Shown here: piece by piece, positions 25,772 through 34,166 of the stretch
Layout: every line of letters starts with the position of its first letter
How positions within the stretch are numbered: position 1 is the stretch's first letter
Source: Solibacillus sp. FSL R5-0449
GTDB lineage: Bacteria; Bacillota; Bacilli; Bacillales_A; Planococcaceae
Direction: 5' to 3'
NCBI RefSeq assembly: GCF_037975215.1
Contig: NZ_CP150239.1
Span: 1,836,001 to 1,900,000 of the forward strand
DNA: 64,000 bases
Notes under the pieces: model-generated
Databases searched by the model: none
What the model was told of the DNA's origin: nothing
The model's input: only the letters and a program-made list of their open reading frames with translations
Position numbers and translations under genes: made by a program

Positions 25772-26398
25772 ATGAATTCGATCTTTACCTATATTTTTTT
25801 AGGCATAACGATGGCTGCTACATTCGGTCCTGTTAAGAACGTTTTAATAAATACTGGATTGAAAAACGGATTTTTTCATGCATGGTTTTTTAGTCTGGGT
25901 GCCTTGGCTACTGACATTGCTTATATGCTTGTCGTGTATTTTGGCGTCGGAAAATTTATCGATTCAATCATATTGCAAACCTTCTTATGGTCTTTTGGCT
26001 GCTTCGTCCTTTTGTATACTGGGATTGAAAGTTTACTGACATTACATAAAATAGAAATGAACTCTAAAACCGGTAGAATCGTACGATTAAGACATTCGTT
26101 ATTAGCTGGGTTGTTAATGTCTTTGCTGAATCCCATTACAATCCTTTTCTGGCTAGGAATCTATGGCTCGATCCTTGCGAAAACAGCAGGAATCGCTACA
26201 GGATTTGACATTATACTAATTAGTGGTGCCATACTACTTGGCATAATATTTGTGGATTTTCTTTATGCTTCCTTATCGAGTGTCGCACGCAAATTATTAT
26301 CCATTAGGCTCTTGAAAACTGTAACCGTTTTTTCGTCCATTTTTATGATTGGTTTTGGACTTTATTTTGGAAAGCATGCTTTTGAATTATTATTTTAA
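25772..26398 (+). CDS. LysE/RhtB family efflux protein
   Basis: A 208-residue membrane protein with six hydrophobic helices. The ATG at 25772 follows TGGAGGACAG. The family signature GPVKNVLINTGLKNGFFHAWFFSLGALATDIAYM (residues about 18-50; GP and G-x-x-x-G-x-x-D positions conserved) is present, and LLMSLLNPITILFWLGIYG is the second LysE hallmark (NP). Such proteins export amino acids or related metabolites. A drug-type MFS gene follows in the same direction after a 91-bp gap; they may share a transcript. Confidence 0.83.
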   Translation: MNSIFTYIFLGITMAATFGPVKNVLINTGLKNGFFHAWFFSLGALATDIAYMLVVYFGVGKFIDSIILQTFLWSFGCFVLLYTGIESLLTLHKIEMNSKTGRIVRLRHSLLAGLLMSLLNPITILFWLGIYGSILAKTAGIATGFDIILISGAILLGIIFVDFLYASLSSVARKLLSIRLLKTVTVFSSIFMIGFGLYFGKHAFELLF

Positions 26399-26489
26399 AT
26401 AAAAAATTTATACAACCAAACCTTGCGTATAAAATGTTCGTGAAAGGAAACCATACCTAAACAAAAGCAAAATTCATCGAGGTGTGGTA

Positions 26490-27716
26490 ATGGATAAAAA
26501 TAAGGGTGTAAGTATATGGTGCATTGTAAGTCTTACTTCTATTCCGCTCATTATGACTTTAGGAAATTCAATGCTTATTCCAGTACTTCCAATACTAGAA
26601 GACAAGGTCGGAATCACCTCTTTCCAGTCAAGCATGATCATTACAAGCTATTCAGTGGCAGCTATTTTTCTTATTCCGGTAGCTGGCTATTTATCTGATC
26701 GCTTTGGCAGGAAAGTCGTCATATTACCGAGTCTGATTTTAGCTTTAATCGGCGGTTTAATCGCTGGGTTTGCTTCATGGAAAATAGATGACCCGTTCAC
26801 AATGATTATTATCGGCAGGATTATCCAAGGTATAGGTGCCGCAGGAGCGATGCCCATCGTTTTACCGCTTGTAGGTGACCTGTATCAAGATGATGATGAA
26901 AAAATCAGCTCGACTTTAGGGATTATCGAAACTTCCAATACATTCGGTAAAGTATTGAGTCCGATTTTAGGCTCGATATTTGCTGCAATACTATGGTTCC
27001 TTCCCTTCTTTTCTATTTCTGCACTCAGTTTAATTTCGATTGTACTTATTTTTTTCTTTGTTAAAGTGCCTAAAGAAAAGGATGAACCGTTAAAATTTAA
27101 GGGGTTTTTACACCATACGAAAGAAGTTTTCAAAGACGAAGGAAAATGGTTGTATACGGTATTTCTTAACGGGGTCCTTGTAATGCTGATATTATTTGGC
27201 ATGTTATTTTTCTTATCAGAAAATCTGGAAAAAGTTCATGACATTAAAGGGATCAAGAAAGGTTTTGTACTGGCCATCCCGCTTTTACTTCTCTGTATTT
27301 CTTCTTTTATTTCCGGCCGGAAAATTAAAGGGGATTTGAAACGAATCAAGAAAATTATCGTTATTTCTCTAATTGCGATGTCCGCCAGCATTATTTTTGT
27401 CGGTTATACAAGTAAAAAGCTATTTCTACTGCTGATCGTTACAAGCATCGTCGGAATTGCAATTGGTGCATTATTACCGGCTCTTGATACTATCATTACT
27501 GATAATATTAGAAAAGAATTGCGCGGTACTGTCTCTTCATTCTACAGTTCAGCCAGATTTATCGGCGTTGCTGCAGGCCCGCCTATCATGTCGCTTGTCA
27601 TGAAAGACCACCTCAATATTAGTTATATTACTGCTGGTATATTAGGAATAATTCTTTTATTCCTGGTGTGGAAATTCATCAAAATCGAGGATATTGAACC
27701 AAAAGAAATATCATAG
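26490..27716 (+). CDS. Major facilitator superfamily transporter (drug:H+ antiporter type)
   Basis: A 408-residue protein with twelve hydrophobic helices. The ATG at 26490 follows GAGGTG at 6 bases. The MFS loop 2-3 motif is present as GYLSDRFGRKVV (about residue 68), motif B as IIIGRIIQGIGAAGAMPIVLP (about 108-128), and motif C-like GPPIMSL in helix 11. These are features of the DHA1 drug exporter group. Its substrate is not readable. A modest terminator follows immediately. Confidence 0.85.
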   Translation: MDKNKGVSIWCIVSLTSIPLIMTLGNSMLIPVLPILEDKVGITSFQSSMIITSYSVAAIFLIPVAGYLSDRFGRKVVILPSLILALIGGLIAGFASWKIDDPFTMIIIGRIIQGIGAAGAMPIVLPLVGDLYQDDDEKISSTLGIIETSNTFGKVLSPILGSIFAAILWFLPFFSISALSLISIVLIFFFVKVPKEKDEPLKFKGFLHHTKEVFKDEGKWLYTVFLNGVLVMLILFGMLFFLSENLEKVHDIKGIKKGFVLAIPLLLLCISSFISGRKIKGDLKRIKKIIVISLIAMSASIIFVGYTSKKLFLLLIVTSIVGIAIGALLPALDTIITDNIRKELRGTVSSFYSSARFIGVAAGPPIMSLVMKDHLNISYITAGILGIILLFLVWKFIKIEDIEPKEIS

Positions 27717-27755
27717 AAAAAAGGACCCGACAGCAATAGCTGAAAGGTCTTTTTA
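27717..27755. terminator. Bidirectional terminator
   Basis: AAAAGGACC and GGTCTTTTT pair with one bulge, with an inner CAGC/GCTG helix, between the convergent MFS and yqhV genes. Confidence 0.65.
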
Positions 27756-27763
27756 CATTGTCT

Positions 27764-28066
27764 TTAACTGGCTTTCAAACTGAAAAGAATCAATGAAATC
27801 CCGCAGAAAAGACATATGATTCGAGCAAGCGAGATTTTTTCCGCCAGGCCGAGCAATGCTAGTCCCGTTGTAACGATTAAAATAACCGGACCGACTAGTG
27901 CAAGCAATGTATTAATATAAAAGGCCTTTTCTAAATCATTGAATTTAAACATTAATGCAGCAGCCGTTAACTCAATACTTCCCGAAATAATTCTTAAAGC
28001 AATAATCATAATGAGTGCTTTATCAATAATTGGAACCACTTCCTTGCTAGTGTTGTTACCTAACAT
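27764..28066 (-). CDS. yqhV: YqhV-like DUF2619 membrane protein
   Basis: A 100-residue protein with three transmembrane helices. ALIMIIALRIISGSIELTAAALMFKFND is closely like Bacillus subtilis YqhV (LR-SS-IELTAA--M-ND pattern), followed by the ALVGPVILIVT second helix and the GISLILFS last helix. The ATG at 28066 has AGGA 10 bases upstream; a TTG two codons earlier is possible. In Bacillus yqhV lies near the spoIIIA region; here it stands alone between two MFS genes. Function unknown. Confidence 0.75.
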   Translation of the reverse strand: MLGNNTSKEVVPIIDKALIMIIALRIISGSIELTAAALMFKFNDLEKAFYINTLLALVGPVILIVTTGLALLGLAEKISLARIICLFCGISLILFSLKAS

Positions 28067-28212
28067 ATGCAATCGTTCCTGGAATTATATTAAATAAATT
28101 TGAGAAGAGATTTTTACATAAAAATAAATTTCTAAATAATCCGAAAATACTGTTTTACATATAATCTGTTTGTCTTTAAAATTACAATATAGTATAAAAA
28201 GGCGGTGTTCAG

Positions 28213-29463
28213 TTGAAAAAAATTCACTATAGCTGGATTATTCTTGCTATATCATTCTGCTCCATTATTGCCGCCGGGATTGCAATGGCATCTTCCGGGG
28301 TTTTTTTAACTCCTTTTGAAAAAGCGTTTGGCTGGAATCGCCAAGTGATTTCTTTGGCTTTTGGAATCAGCTTGTTTATTTACGGATTTGCTGGACCTTT
28401 CATGGCCGCATTACTCCAAAAATTCGGATTAAAGAAAATGATGCTTGCTTCAATGGGAACACTCCTGATCGGTCTTTTATTAATTTTCATGATGAATCAA
28501 TCATGGCAACTGATCATTATTTGGGGTGTTATTATCGGACTTGGTTCCAGTCTGTTTTTAACGGTACTTAGTCCATATGTAGCGAATCACTGGTTTAAAG
28601 AAAAAAGAGGTCTGGCAACAGGGATTCTGACAGCGAGTACCGCAATGGGTCAGTTGATTCTCCTCCCCTTGCTAGCGACAATTATTGAAAATTACTCGTG
28701 GCGTTGGGCAGTTGGTTTCATTATAACGATCAGCGCAGTCATGTTTTTCATCATTTTTTTATTTATGAAAAACACACCAAAGGAAATCGGCATCCTTCCG
28801 TATGGTCAGACAGAGGATACTGACATTGCGGATGGTCAATCAAATGGTAATCCTATTGTTGTGGCATTTAAAGGGTTGGCGGAAGCTGTACGTTCTAAAG
28901 AATTCTGGTTACTAGCCGGAAGTTTCTTTTTTTGCGGTTTTTCAACGAACGGGCTCGTCGGGACTCATTTTATTTCCTACTGTATCAGCTTCGGCATCCC
29001 TATCGTCACCGCAGCTTCCTTGCTGTCGTTTATGGGCGTTTTCAATATGGTAGGGACTACGCTTTCAGGCTGGCTGTCCGATCGTATTGATAATCGCTGG
29101 CTTTTGTTCTGGTATTATTTATTTAGAGGCGCATCTCTAGTTTTGCTGCCTTTTGCATTAATGGAAGGCAATCTAACTTGGATCCTCGTTTTCACTGTAT
29201 TTTACGGATTGGATTGGGTGGCAACTGTACCCCCTACGATCAATCTTTCAAGACAAATATTCGGAGTACATAAAAGTGCCATTATTTACGGCTGGATTTT
29301 CGCTTCCCACCAAGTAGGTGCTGCAACGGCGGCTTATGGTGGGGGTATGTTATATTCTTATTTCAATACGTATACTTGGGCATTTTTCATGGCCGGTGTC
29401 TGCTGTGTCATGGCAAGCTTATTTGTAATTTTAATAAAAAAACAGCCTCGTTCCATTCATTAA
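28213..29463 (+). CDS. MFS transporter, YbfB/OFA-like
   Basis: A 416-residue, twelve-helix carrier starting with TTG at 28213, 8 bases after GGCGGTG. It begins KKIHYSWIILAISFCSIIAAG and contains MASSGVFLTPFEKAFGWNRQVISLAFGI, typical for the YbfB and oxalate:formate-antiporter-like group (FEKAFGW..R), and NHWFKEKRGLATGILTASTAMGQL in the helix 4-5 region. Monocarboxylate transport is the usual role in this group, but the substrate here is not known. A strong terminator follows. Confidence 0.83.
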   Translation: MKKIHYSWIILAISFCSIIAAGIAMASSGVFLTPFEKAFGWNRQVISLAFGISLFIYGFAGPFMAALLQKFGLKKMMLASMGTLLIGLLLIFMMNQSWQLIIIWGVIIGLGSSLFLTVLSPYVANHWFKEKRGLATGILTASTAMGQLILLPLLATIIENYSWRWAVGFIITISAVMFFIIFLFMKNTPKEIGILPYGQTEDTDIADGQSNGNPIVVAFKGLAEAVRSKEFWLLAGSFFFCGFSTNGLVGTHFISYCISFGIPIVTAASLLSFMGVFNMVGTTLSGWLSDRIDNRWLLFWYYLFRGASLVLLPFALMEGNLTWILVFTVFYGLDWVATVPPTINLSRQIFGVHKSAIIYGWIFASHQVGAATAAYGGGMLYSYFNTYTWAFFMAGVCCVMASLFVILIKKQPRSIH

Positions 29464-29467
29464 TAGA

Positions 29468-29499
29468 AGGTGCTTTGAGTTTCATTCAAAGCACCTTTT
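29468..29499 (+). terminator. Intrinsic terminator after the YbfB-like gene
   Basis: AAGGTGCTTTGA pairs with TCAAAGCACCTT, followed by TTTTG on the plus strand. Confidence 0.8.
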
Positions 29500-29559
29500 G
29501 TATCAAAAAAAGCTAAAATTCATGGAGTAAATGAATTTTAGCCTGGTAAGCTATTTAAT

Positions 29560-30453
29560 TTAGTTCAGCAACTGTTCAACAAATTCATACTCTACATATG
29601 TTTTGTTTTCTTCCAGTAATGCTGGTGCAACTTCAAAATGTTTAAGTGCCCGATTATGGCCATATGTTTTTTCGCCACGTGTAATTGTGTAGGACAGTGC
29701 ATTTTTTGAAATAACCGCACCGTTTCCTGTCGAAGTGACTTTAAAGCCAAGTTCTTCTGCGACAATACGTAACGGCACCATGATTTTGCCATCGACTTCT
29801 TTGTAATCCTCACCAATTATTCCCTGGATTTCTGATGCCATTTCAGGGTTTTCTACTGCTTCATCAAGTTTTGGGAACACGATAATTTTTTCCGGTGCTG
29901 TCTGTGCTGGAATACTTTTCGTTGTTGGTCCGTAAAATACAATCGCACTATAGTTTTTTAATTCTTTTGCGGACACTTTTTCACCCTTTGTATTGACGAT
30001 GACCGATTCTTCATTTAAATTCAGCTTTAAATTTCCATCATCACTTAAGAAGTTCTCATCGAATTGTGCCACTTTTACAGAGTTGGCCGTATCATCTTTT
30101 TCCACAATCACTACAGGTGGTGCATATTGCGGCGGATAAATTAAGATCATCGGTTGATCCGCATAAATGGAAAGTGAAATCGTATCACCCATTTTCAGTT
30201 CAACTTCATTGCCATGTTCATCAAAAACGAGTGTTTTATTATCTACATAGAAATTGAACAGATTGCCAGCTTGTTCTGCCGTAAATAATTTCGCATTTTC
30301 CCTCTCTTCGACTGCAGTGATATTCCCTCTGTGCTGGACAAATGTTCCTGCTTTTTCCACTTCCTCAGTCCCTTCAGTTGTTGGCTGATCAGCATAAGTA
30401 GTAGCAGTTCCAAGTAACAGTACAGATAATGCTAAAGGTGCAATTTTTTTCAT
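29560..30453 (-). CDS. Secreted protein with copper-amine-oxidase N-terminal-like (stalk) domain
   Basis: A 297-residue exported protein. The ATG at 30453 follows GAAAGGATGG; an N-terminal extension in frame overlaps the amidase gene and has no site. Signal peptide 1-22 (ending TYA). The first 190 residues form a beta-rich region without clear homology. Residues about 225-295 are the stalk/wall-associated domain (DGKIMVPLRIVAEELGFKV, then NGAVISKNALSYTITRG), which is common in Bacillus exported proteins. It follows the amidase gene with 55 bases between them and is probably co-expressed with it, suggesting a role at the wall. Confidence 0.8.
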   Translation of the reverse strand: MKKIAPLALSVLLLGTATTYADQPTTEGTEEVEKAGTFVQHRGNITAVEERENAKLFTAEQAGNLFNFYVDNKTLVFDEHGNEVELKMGDTISLSIYADQPMILIYPPQYAPPVVIVEKDDTANSVKVAQFDENFLSDDGNLKLNLNEESVIVNTKGEKVSAKELKNYSAIVFYGPTTKSIPAQTAPEKIIVFPKLDEAVENPEMASEIQGIIGEDYKEVDGKIMVPLRIVAEELGFKVTSTGNGAVISKNALSYTITRGEKTYGHNRALKHFEVAPALLEENKTYVEYEFVEQLLN

Positions 30454-30508
30454 ATAGTTCCATCCTTTCGGTAATTTCACTACATTAGTCGAATTAAGAG
30501 ATAAAAGG

Positions 30509-31285
30509 TTACATATTCGAGTTATTTTTTTGGTATTGCAATGTTGTGAGTGCAATATAATCGTATAGCGTTAGTGTGCCAGCATCAAATTTTTCCAACC
30601 ATAATGGCTGAAATACGCCCATCTGAGCACCTTGTTTAAGTTGTGCACGTACAGCTACTTTATCATTAAAAATGGCTTCCACTTTTTGCTGTAATGCTTT
30701 ACTCGTAATTGTTTGCGGATCCGGTGCTGGTGTCGGTGCCGGTGTTGGTGGTGTCGTGTTCGGAAAATAGCTTTTTAAGGTCTCGGCAATTGCTTCAATT
30801 ATTTGGTCTTTATTTGCCCTGTATAACTTTACATCTTGCTCAGAATTAACGAAACATACTTCTATGAGAATGGCTTTTTTCGTTGTACCATTTAAAAAAG
30901 CCAGATCCTTACGCTGTTTTGCTCCGCGGTTTTTAAACTTTCCTGCTTTCGCAATTTCGGTACTCATCTTTTGCGTAAATGTTGAAATAGCCGGATTCAC
31001 ATAAAGCACTTCTGTCCCAATTCCATCTTTTTGCTGTGTAGGCGCGGAATTAAAATGAATGCTTACATCAAGTTCGCGTTGTGATGCATTATGCTGCTTC
31101 ACTAAATACGTTAAATTTTGCTGCTGGCTTTTAGATTGCTTATCAATAATTACATTGACCTTCACGCCTTTTTGCTGCAATTTTTTACCGAGTTCCTGCA
31201 CAAGCAAGGCAGTCTCTTCTCCTTCATTCATATAACCTGAGGCGCCTGTCCCCTTTCCGTAATGACCTGCACTAATTGTTAACAT
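30509..31285 (-). CDS. N-acetylmuramoyl-L-alanine amidase (amidase_3), no signal peptide
   Basis: A 258-residue zinc amidase. The second ATG (31285) is chosen, since AAGGAGG is 9 bases upstream and only 3 bases before the first ATG. Zinc ligand sites are ISAGHYGKGTGASG, an early glutamate (EGEETALLV), VSIHFNSAP and the catalytic IEVCFVNSEQD. A proline-rich linker (TPPTPAPTPAPDP, about 178-192) leads to a 65-residue C-terminal domain of unknown type. It has no signal peptide, as in phage endolysins and sporulation/germination amidases, so release would need a holin-like or lysis route. It may be a domesticated endolysin. Confidence 0.86.
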   Translation of the reverse strand: MLTISAGHYGKGTGASGYMNEGEETALLVQELGKKLQQKGVKVNVIIDKQSKSQQQNLTYLVKQHNASQRELDVSIHFNSAPTQQKDGIGTEVLYVNPAISTFTQKMSTEIAKAGKFKNRGAKQRKDLAFLNGTTKKAILIEVCFVNSEQDVKLYRANKDQIIEAIAETLKSYFPNTTPPTPAPTPAPDPQTITSKALQQKVEAIFNDKVAVRAQLKQGAQMGVFQPLWLEKFDAGTLTLYDYIALTTLQYQKNNSNM

Positions 31286-31472
31286 TGTCATTCACCTCCT
31301 TTTACTATCTATATGTCCTTTTATATGACGAAAAAGGGACATTGCGGTCTTTTTATTATATTAAAATAGTAGTTAGGTTCATTCTTTAGATTGAATGGTG
31401 CAAATAGCGATATAGCATTTTGAATAATAATTCGATACAATGAAATAATTATACATAATGTGAGGATTTAAA

Positions 31473-32402
31473 ATGAAAAACAAACGAATGATTGGCTTTT
31501 TATTAGTAGTGAGCGGCAGTTTCTTCTGGGGTATCGGCGGAACAATGGCACAACAACTGTTTTCTCTTGGTATTGAAGTTAACTGGCTTGTGTCCACACG
31601 CCTTGTCATTGCCGGTATTCTGCTTTTAATTGCCCAGGCAATATTTAAGGATCGGGCACAAATTTTACAGATATGGCGGGAAAAATGGGCTGCTTTCCGC
31701 TTGCTCGTTTTCGCGATTATTGGAATGCTCGGGGTTCAGTACACATATATGGCTTCGATTAAAGAAGGTAATGCAGCGGTCGCAACATTATTACAGTACA
31801 TGGCACCGGTTATGATTATAATTTGGGTGACGGTACGTGGCATATCCAGATTTACGAAAAAAGATGCAGTAACAATTGTGCTAGCTCTTAGCGGAAGCTT
31901 CTTTTTATTAACGAACGGCTCCCTTTCCACATTTGCCGTACCGCTCCCTTCAATTATTTGGGGATTATTATCTGGTGTAACGCTAGCGTTCTATACGCTT
32001 TATGTTATTCCACTATTAAAGCGCTTCGATTCGCTTGTCGTTGTCGGCTGGGCGATGTTCCTGGCCGGAGTGACGATGAGTTTTGTGCAGCCGCCATGGG
32101 ATGTGGATATTTCGGTATGGACAGGCGCAACGGTATTTTATTTAATTGTCGTCATTATTTTCGGCACCATGCTGGCTTTCTGGTTTTACATTGAAAGTCT
32201 TCAAACACTTACCGCTAAAGAAACGAGCCTGCTCGGTAATATTGAACCGTTGACTGCCGTATTGGCAACAGTTTTATGGCTGAAGGAACCGTTCGGAAGT
32301 TTCCAGTGGCTCGGTTCATCGCTTATTTTGGTAATGATGGTTTACATAGCGTTGAAGGCGGATCGTGAGAAGGTAGTTGAGGTTGACGCGGTCGAGGGTT
32401 GA
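31473..32402 (+). CDS. EamA (DMT superfamily) transporter
   Basis: A 309-residue membrane protein with two EamA repeats, ten helices. GFLLVVSGSFFWGIGGTMAQQLF opens repeat 1, and SIIWGLLSGVTLAFYTLYVIPLL opens repeat 2; GNIEPLTAVLATVLWLKEPF (about residues 265-284) is the family's helix 9 pattern. GTGAGGATT precedes the ATG. A small-metabolite exporter is likely, substrate unknown. A strong terminator lies 7 bases after the stop. Confidence 0.86.
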   Translation: MKNKRMIGFLLVVSGSFFWGIGGTMAQQLFSLGIEVNWLVSTRLVIAGILLLIAQAIFKDRAQILQIWREKWAAFRLLVFAIIGMLGVQYTYMASIKEGNAAVATLLQYMAPVMIIIWVTVRGISRFTKKDAVTIVLALSGSFFLLTNGSLSTFAVPLPSIIWGLLSGVTLAFYTLYVIPLLKRFDSLVVVGWAMFLAGVTMSFVQPPWDVDISVWTGATVFYLIVVIIFGTMLAFWFYIESLQTLTAKETSLLGNIEPLTAVLATVLWLKEPFGSFQWLGSSLILVMMVYIALKADREKVVEVDAVEG

Positions 32403-32409
32403 TATAAGA

Positions 32410-32443
32410 AGTGTCCGCATACGGGTGTGCGGGCACTTTTTTT
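32410..32443 (+). terminator. Intrinsic terminator after the EamA gene
   Basis: AGTG(T)CCGCA pairs with TGCGGGCACT and is followed by eight T residues. Confidence 0.85.
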
Positions 32444-32551
32444 ATGGGGTGGGGAGAGTTTTGGCGAAAACTTCCGCAGAATTCGGAAAATCGGTTGTAA
32501 CTGATGATTTGTCCGGGAAATAGTGGGGTGTGCTGAAGGGGTTGTGACTTT

Positions 32552-32870
32552 TATTAGAACATTAGCGGCTATTATTAGAACAGTTAGACTGGATATTAGA
32601 ACAAATTGAAAGGTTATTAGAAAATCTAGGTGTATCGTACGCTTTTGAGAGATATTTCCCGCAATATCGAGGCTAATTGGATAACAGCTAGTTTTTATTA
32701 GAACAAATGATGCGGTTATTAGAACATGTGAGAGTGATATTAGAACATCTATGAAGGATATTTGAACATTTTAATGAGTTATTAGAACATCGAGCGATTA
32801 TATTAGAAGTTCGGCATTTTATTAGAACTTTTCACAATTTATTAGAAGAACCGCGCCAGATATTAGAAAA
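32552..32870. repeat. Array of TATTAGAACA-type motifs with 21-bp period
   Basis: Thirteen copies of a 10-bp motif (consensus TATTAGAACA) begin at 32552, 32573, 32594, 32615, 32696, 32717, 32738, 32759, 32780, 32801, 32820, 32840 and 32861. The spacing is exactly 21 bases in nine of twelve intervals, with one 81-base interruption and steps of 19 and 20 near the right end. The 11 bases between motifs are unlike one another, so this is a phased motif array, not a plain tandem duplication. All frames carry stops; it is not a CRISPR array (spacers too short). It lies between two terminators, with no gene inside. Confidence 0.85.
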
Positions 32871-32891
32871 CCACGCCCCCTAACAATATAT

Positions 32892-32918
32892 AAAAACCAA
32901 CTAGCCTCAGCTAGTTGG
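32892..32918 (-). terminator. Intrinsic terminator after the serine hydrolase gene
   Basis: CCAACTAGC pairs perfectly with GCTAGTTGG, then five T residues on the minus strand. Confidence 0.85.
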
Positions 32919-32926
32919 CTCCCATT

Positions 32927-33946
32927 CTATATCTTTTCAATTTCTTTAAAGACGTCAAAAGCGCCTTCACTTTTATTCGAACAAATTACACTAACCATAC
33001 CGCTACCCGGATAATAGGCAGAATGAAAACTAACGCCAGGATCATAGCCCATTACATGGTACTTAAAAATATTGTCTTCTTTCATATCAATCCATACCCC
33101 ATAGCCGTAAAAGCGGTCAAAATGATCATCAGTATGAATATACGGCGTTAATAATTGCTTTGTCATTGCTTCACTTAAAAGTTCAAACTTCATTAAAGCT
33201 TGCCAGAAACGATGCATGTCCTCCACCGTAACAAAAGCACCGCCGTCCGCACCGCCTTTAACTGGTACAGAATAAATATTGGATTTCCATTTGCCGTTTT
33301 CCTCATCAATATAGCCGAGTGCCGTATTTGAAGGCAGTGCATCCAGTTCAAAGTATCCTGATTGCTCCATTCCCGCACGCTTGAAAATATTTTCCGTTAC
33401 ATACTCGTCAAAGTCATGACCGCTCAATTGTTCAACGATAAGACCGAGCAGTATATAGCCTGCATTATTGTAGTGGAAGCGCTCGCCCACTTTCAACTTC
33501 ATCGCTTCATCCTGGAATAAAGGTAAAAAATCACGGCCGTTCCGCATTAAATACATTGGCTGATTCACCCATAATTCTGCGAAATCATCCATAACTTCTT
33601 CGTCAAAGTAATCTGGGATCCCCGCTGTATGGGTTAACAAATGGTGAATAGTGATATCCTTATCAAAAAGCGGAAGAGGAATATCTAAAATATCGGATAA
33701 CTTCGATTCAAATGAAAGCTGCCCCTTTTCTACAAGCTGGCAAACCGCTACGGCTGTAAAGATTTTGCACCCGGAGGCGATCCCGAATCGTGTTAAGTCG
33801 TTATTTAAAATACGATGGGTACGATTCGCAAAACCGTTACTATATTGATGTAAAAAATCATCACTGCATTTCACTAAGACATTGCCTGAAAAGTCAATTT
33901 CATTCATCAATGCTATCATTTTTTCTTTTAACATATTCATTTTCAT
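32927..33946 (-). CDS. Serine hydrolase of the class C beta-lactamase fold (PbpE/EstB-like)
   Basis: A 339-residue protein. The ATG at 33946 follows GAAGGGA; an ATG two codons on is also possible. Catalytic SxxK is present as ASGCKIFTAV (about residue 58), and the YxN motif as HYNNAGYILLGLIVE (about 165). HLLTHTAGIPDYFD is a strong family feature, and the third motif region is near HVMGYDPGVSFHS. No signal peptide is seen, which suggests a cytoplasmic esterase or peptidase rather than a secreted beta-lactamase. Monocistronic. Confidence 0.84.
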   Translation of the reverse strand: MKMNMLKEKMIALMNEIDFSGNVLVKCSDDFLHQYSNGFANRTHRILNNDLTRFGIASGCKIFTAVAVCQLVEKGQLSFESKLSDILDIPLPLFDKDITIHHLLTHTAGIPDYFDEEVMDDFAELWVNQPMYLMRNGRDFLPLFQDEAMKLKVGERFHYNNAGYILLGLIVEQLSGHDFDEYVTENIFKRAGMEQSGYFELDALPSNTALGYIDEENGKWKSNIYSVPVKGGADGGAFVTVEDMHRFWQALMKFELLSEAMTKQLLTPYIHTDDHFDRFYGYGVWIDMKEDNIFKYHVMGYDPGVSFHSAYYPGSGMVSVICSNKSEGAFDVFKEIEKI

Positions 33947-34127
33947 CTTACTTCCCTTCATTTTTGAATGATTTCAGATAAAAACTGGTTAACGTTATTT
34001 CCCGAATACTATTTTCGGGCTAACAAAACTTGGCAATTTCATTTTAGCATAGGCTCAATAAAAAAGGACCGCCAAATAATAGTCTATCGATTATCGTGTT
34101 AGTTTACATAAAATTCTTATTGTACGC

Positions 34128-34160
34128 AAAAAAAAGCAGGCATATGATCTACACCTGCTT
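34128..34160 (-). terminator. Intrinsic terminator after the SLH protein gene
   Basis: AGCAGG pairs with CCTGCT around a 13-base loop that is partly self-pairing, with eight T residues on the minus strand. Confidence 0.7.
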
Positions 34161-34166
34161 AAACAC

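Noticed and set aside
32700-32810. Heptad peptide repeat (C-S-N pattern) encoded on the minus strand of the array
   Set aside because: A frame is open for about 35 codons because the period is 21 bases, but it has no start signal and ends in a stop in the interruption.
32552-32870. CRISPR array
   Set aside because: The repeated unit is only about 10 bases and the gaps 11 bases; no cas genes are near. Period and sizes do not fit any CRISPR type.
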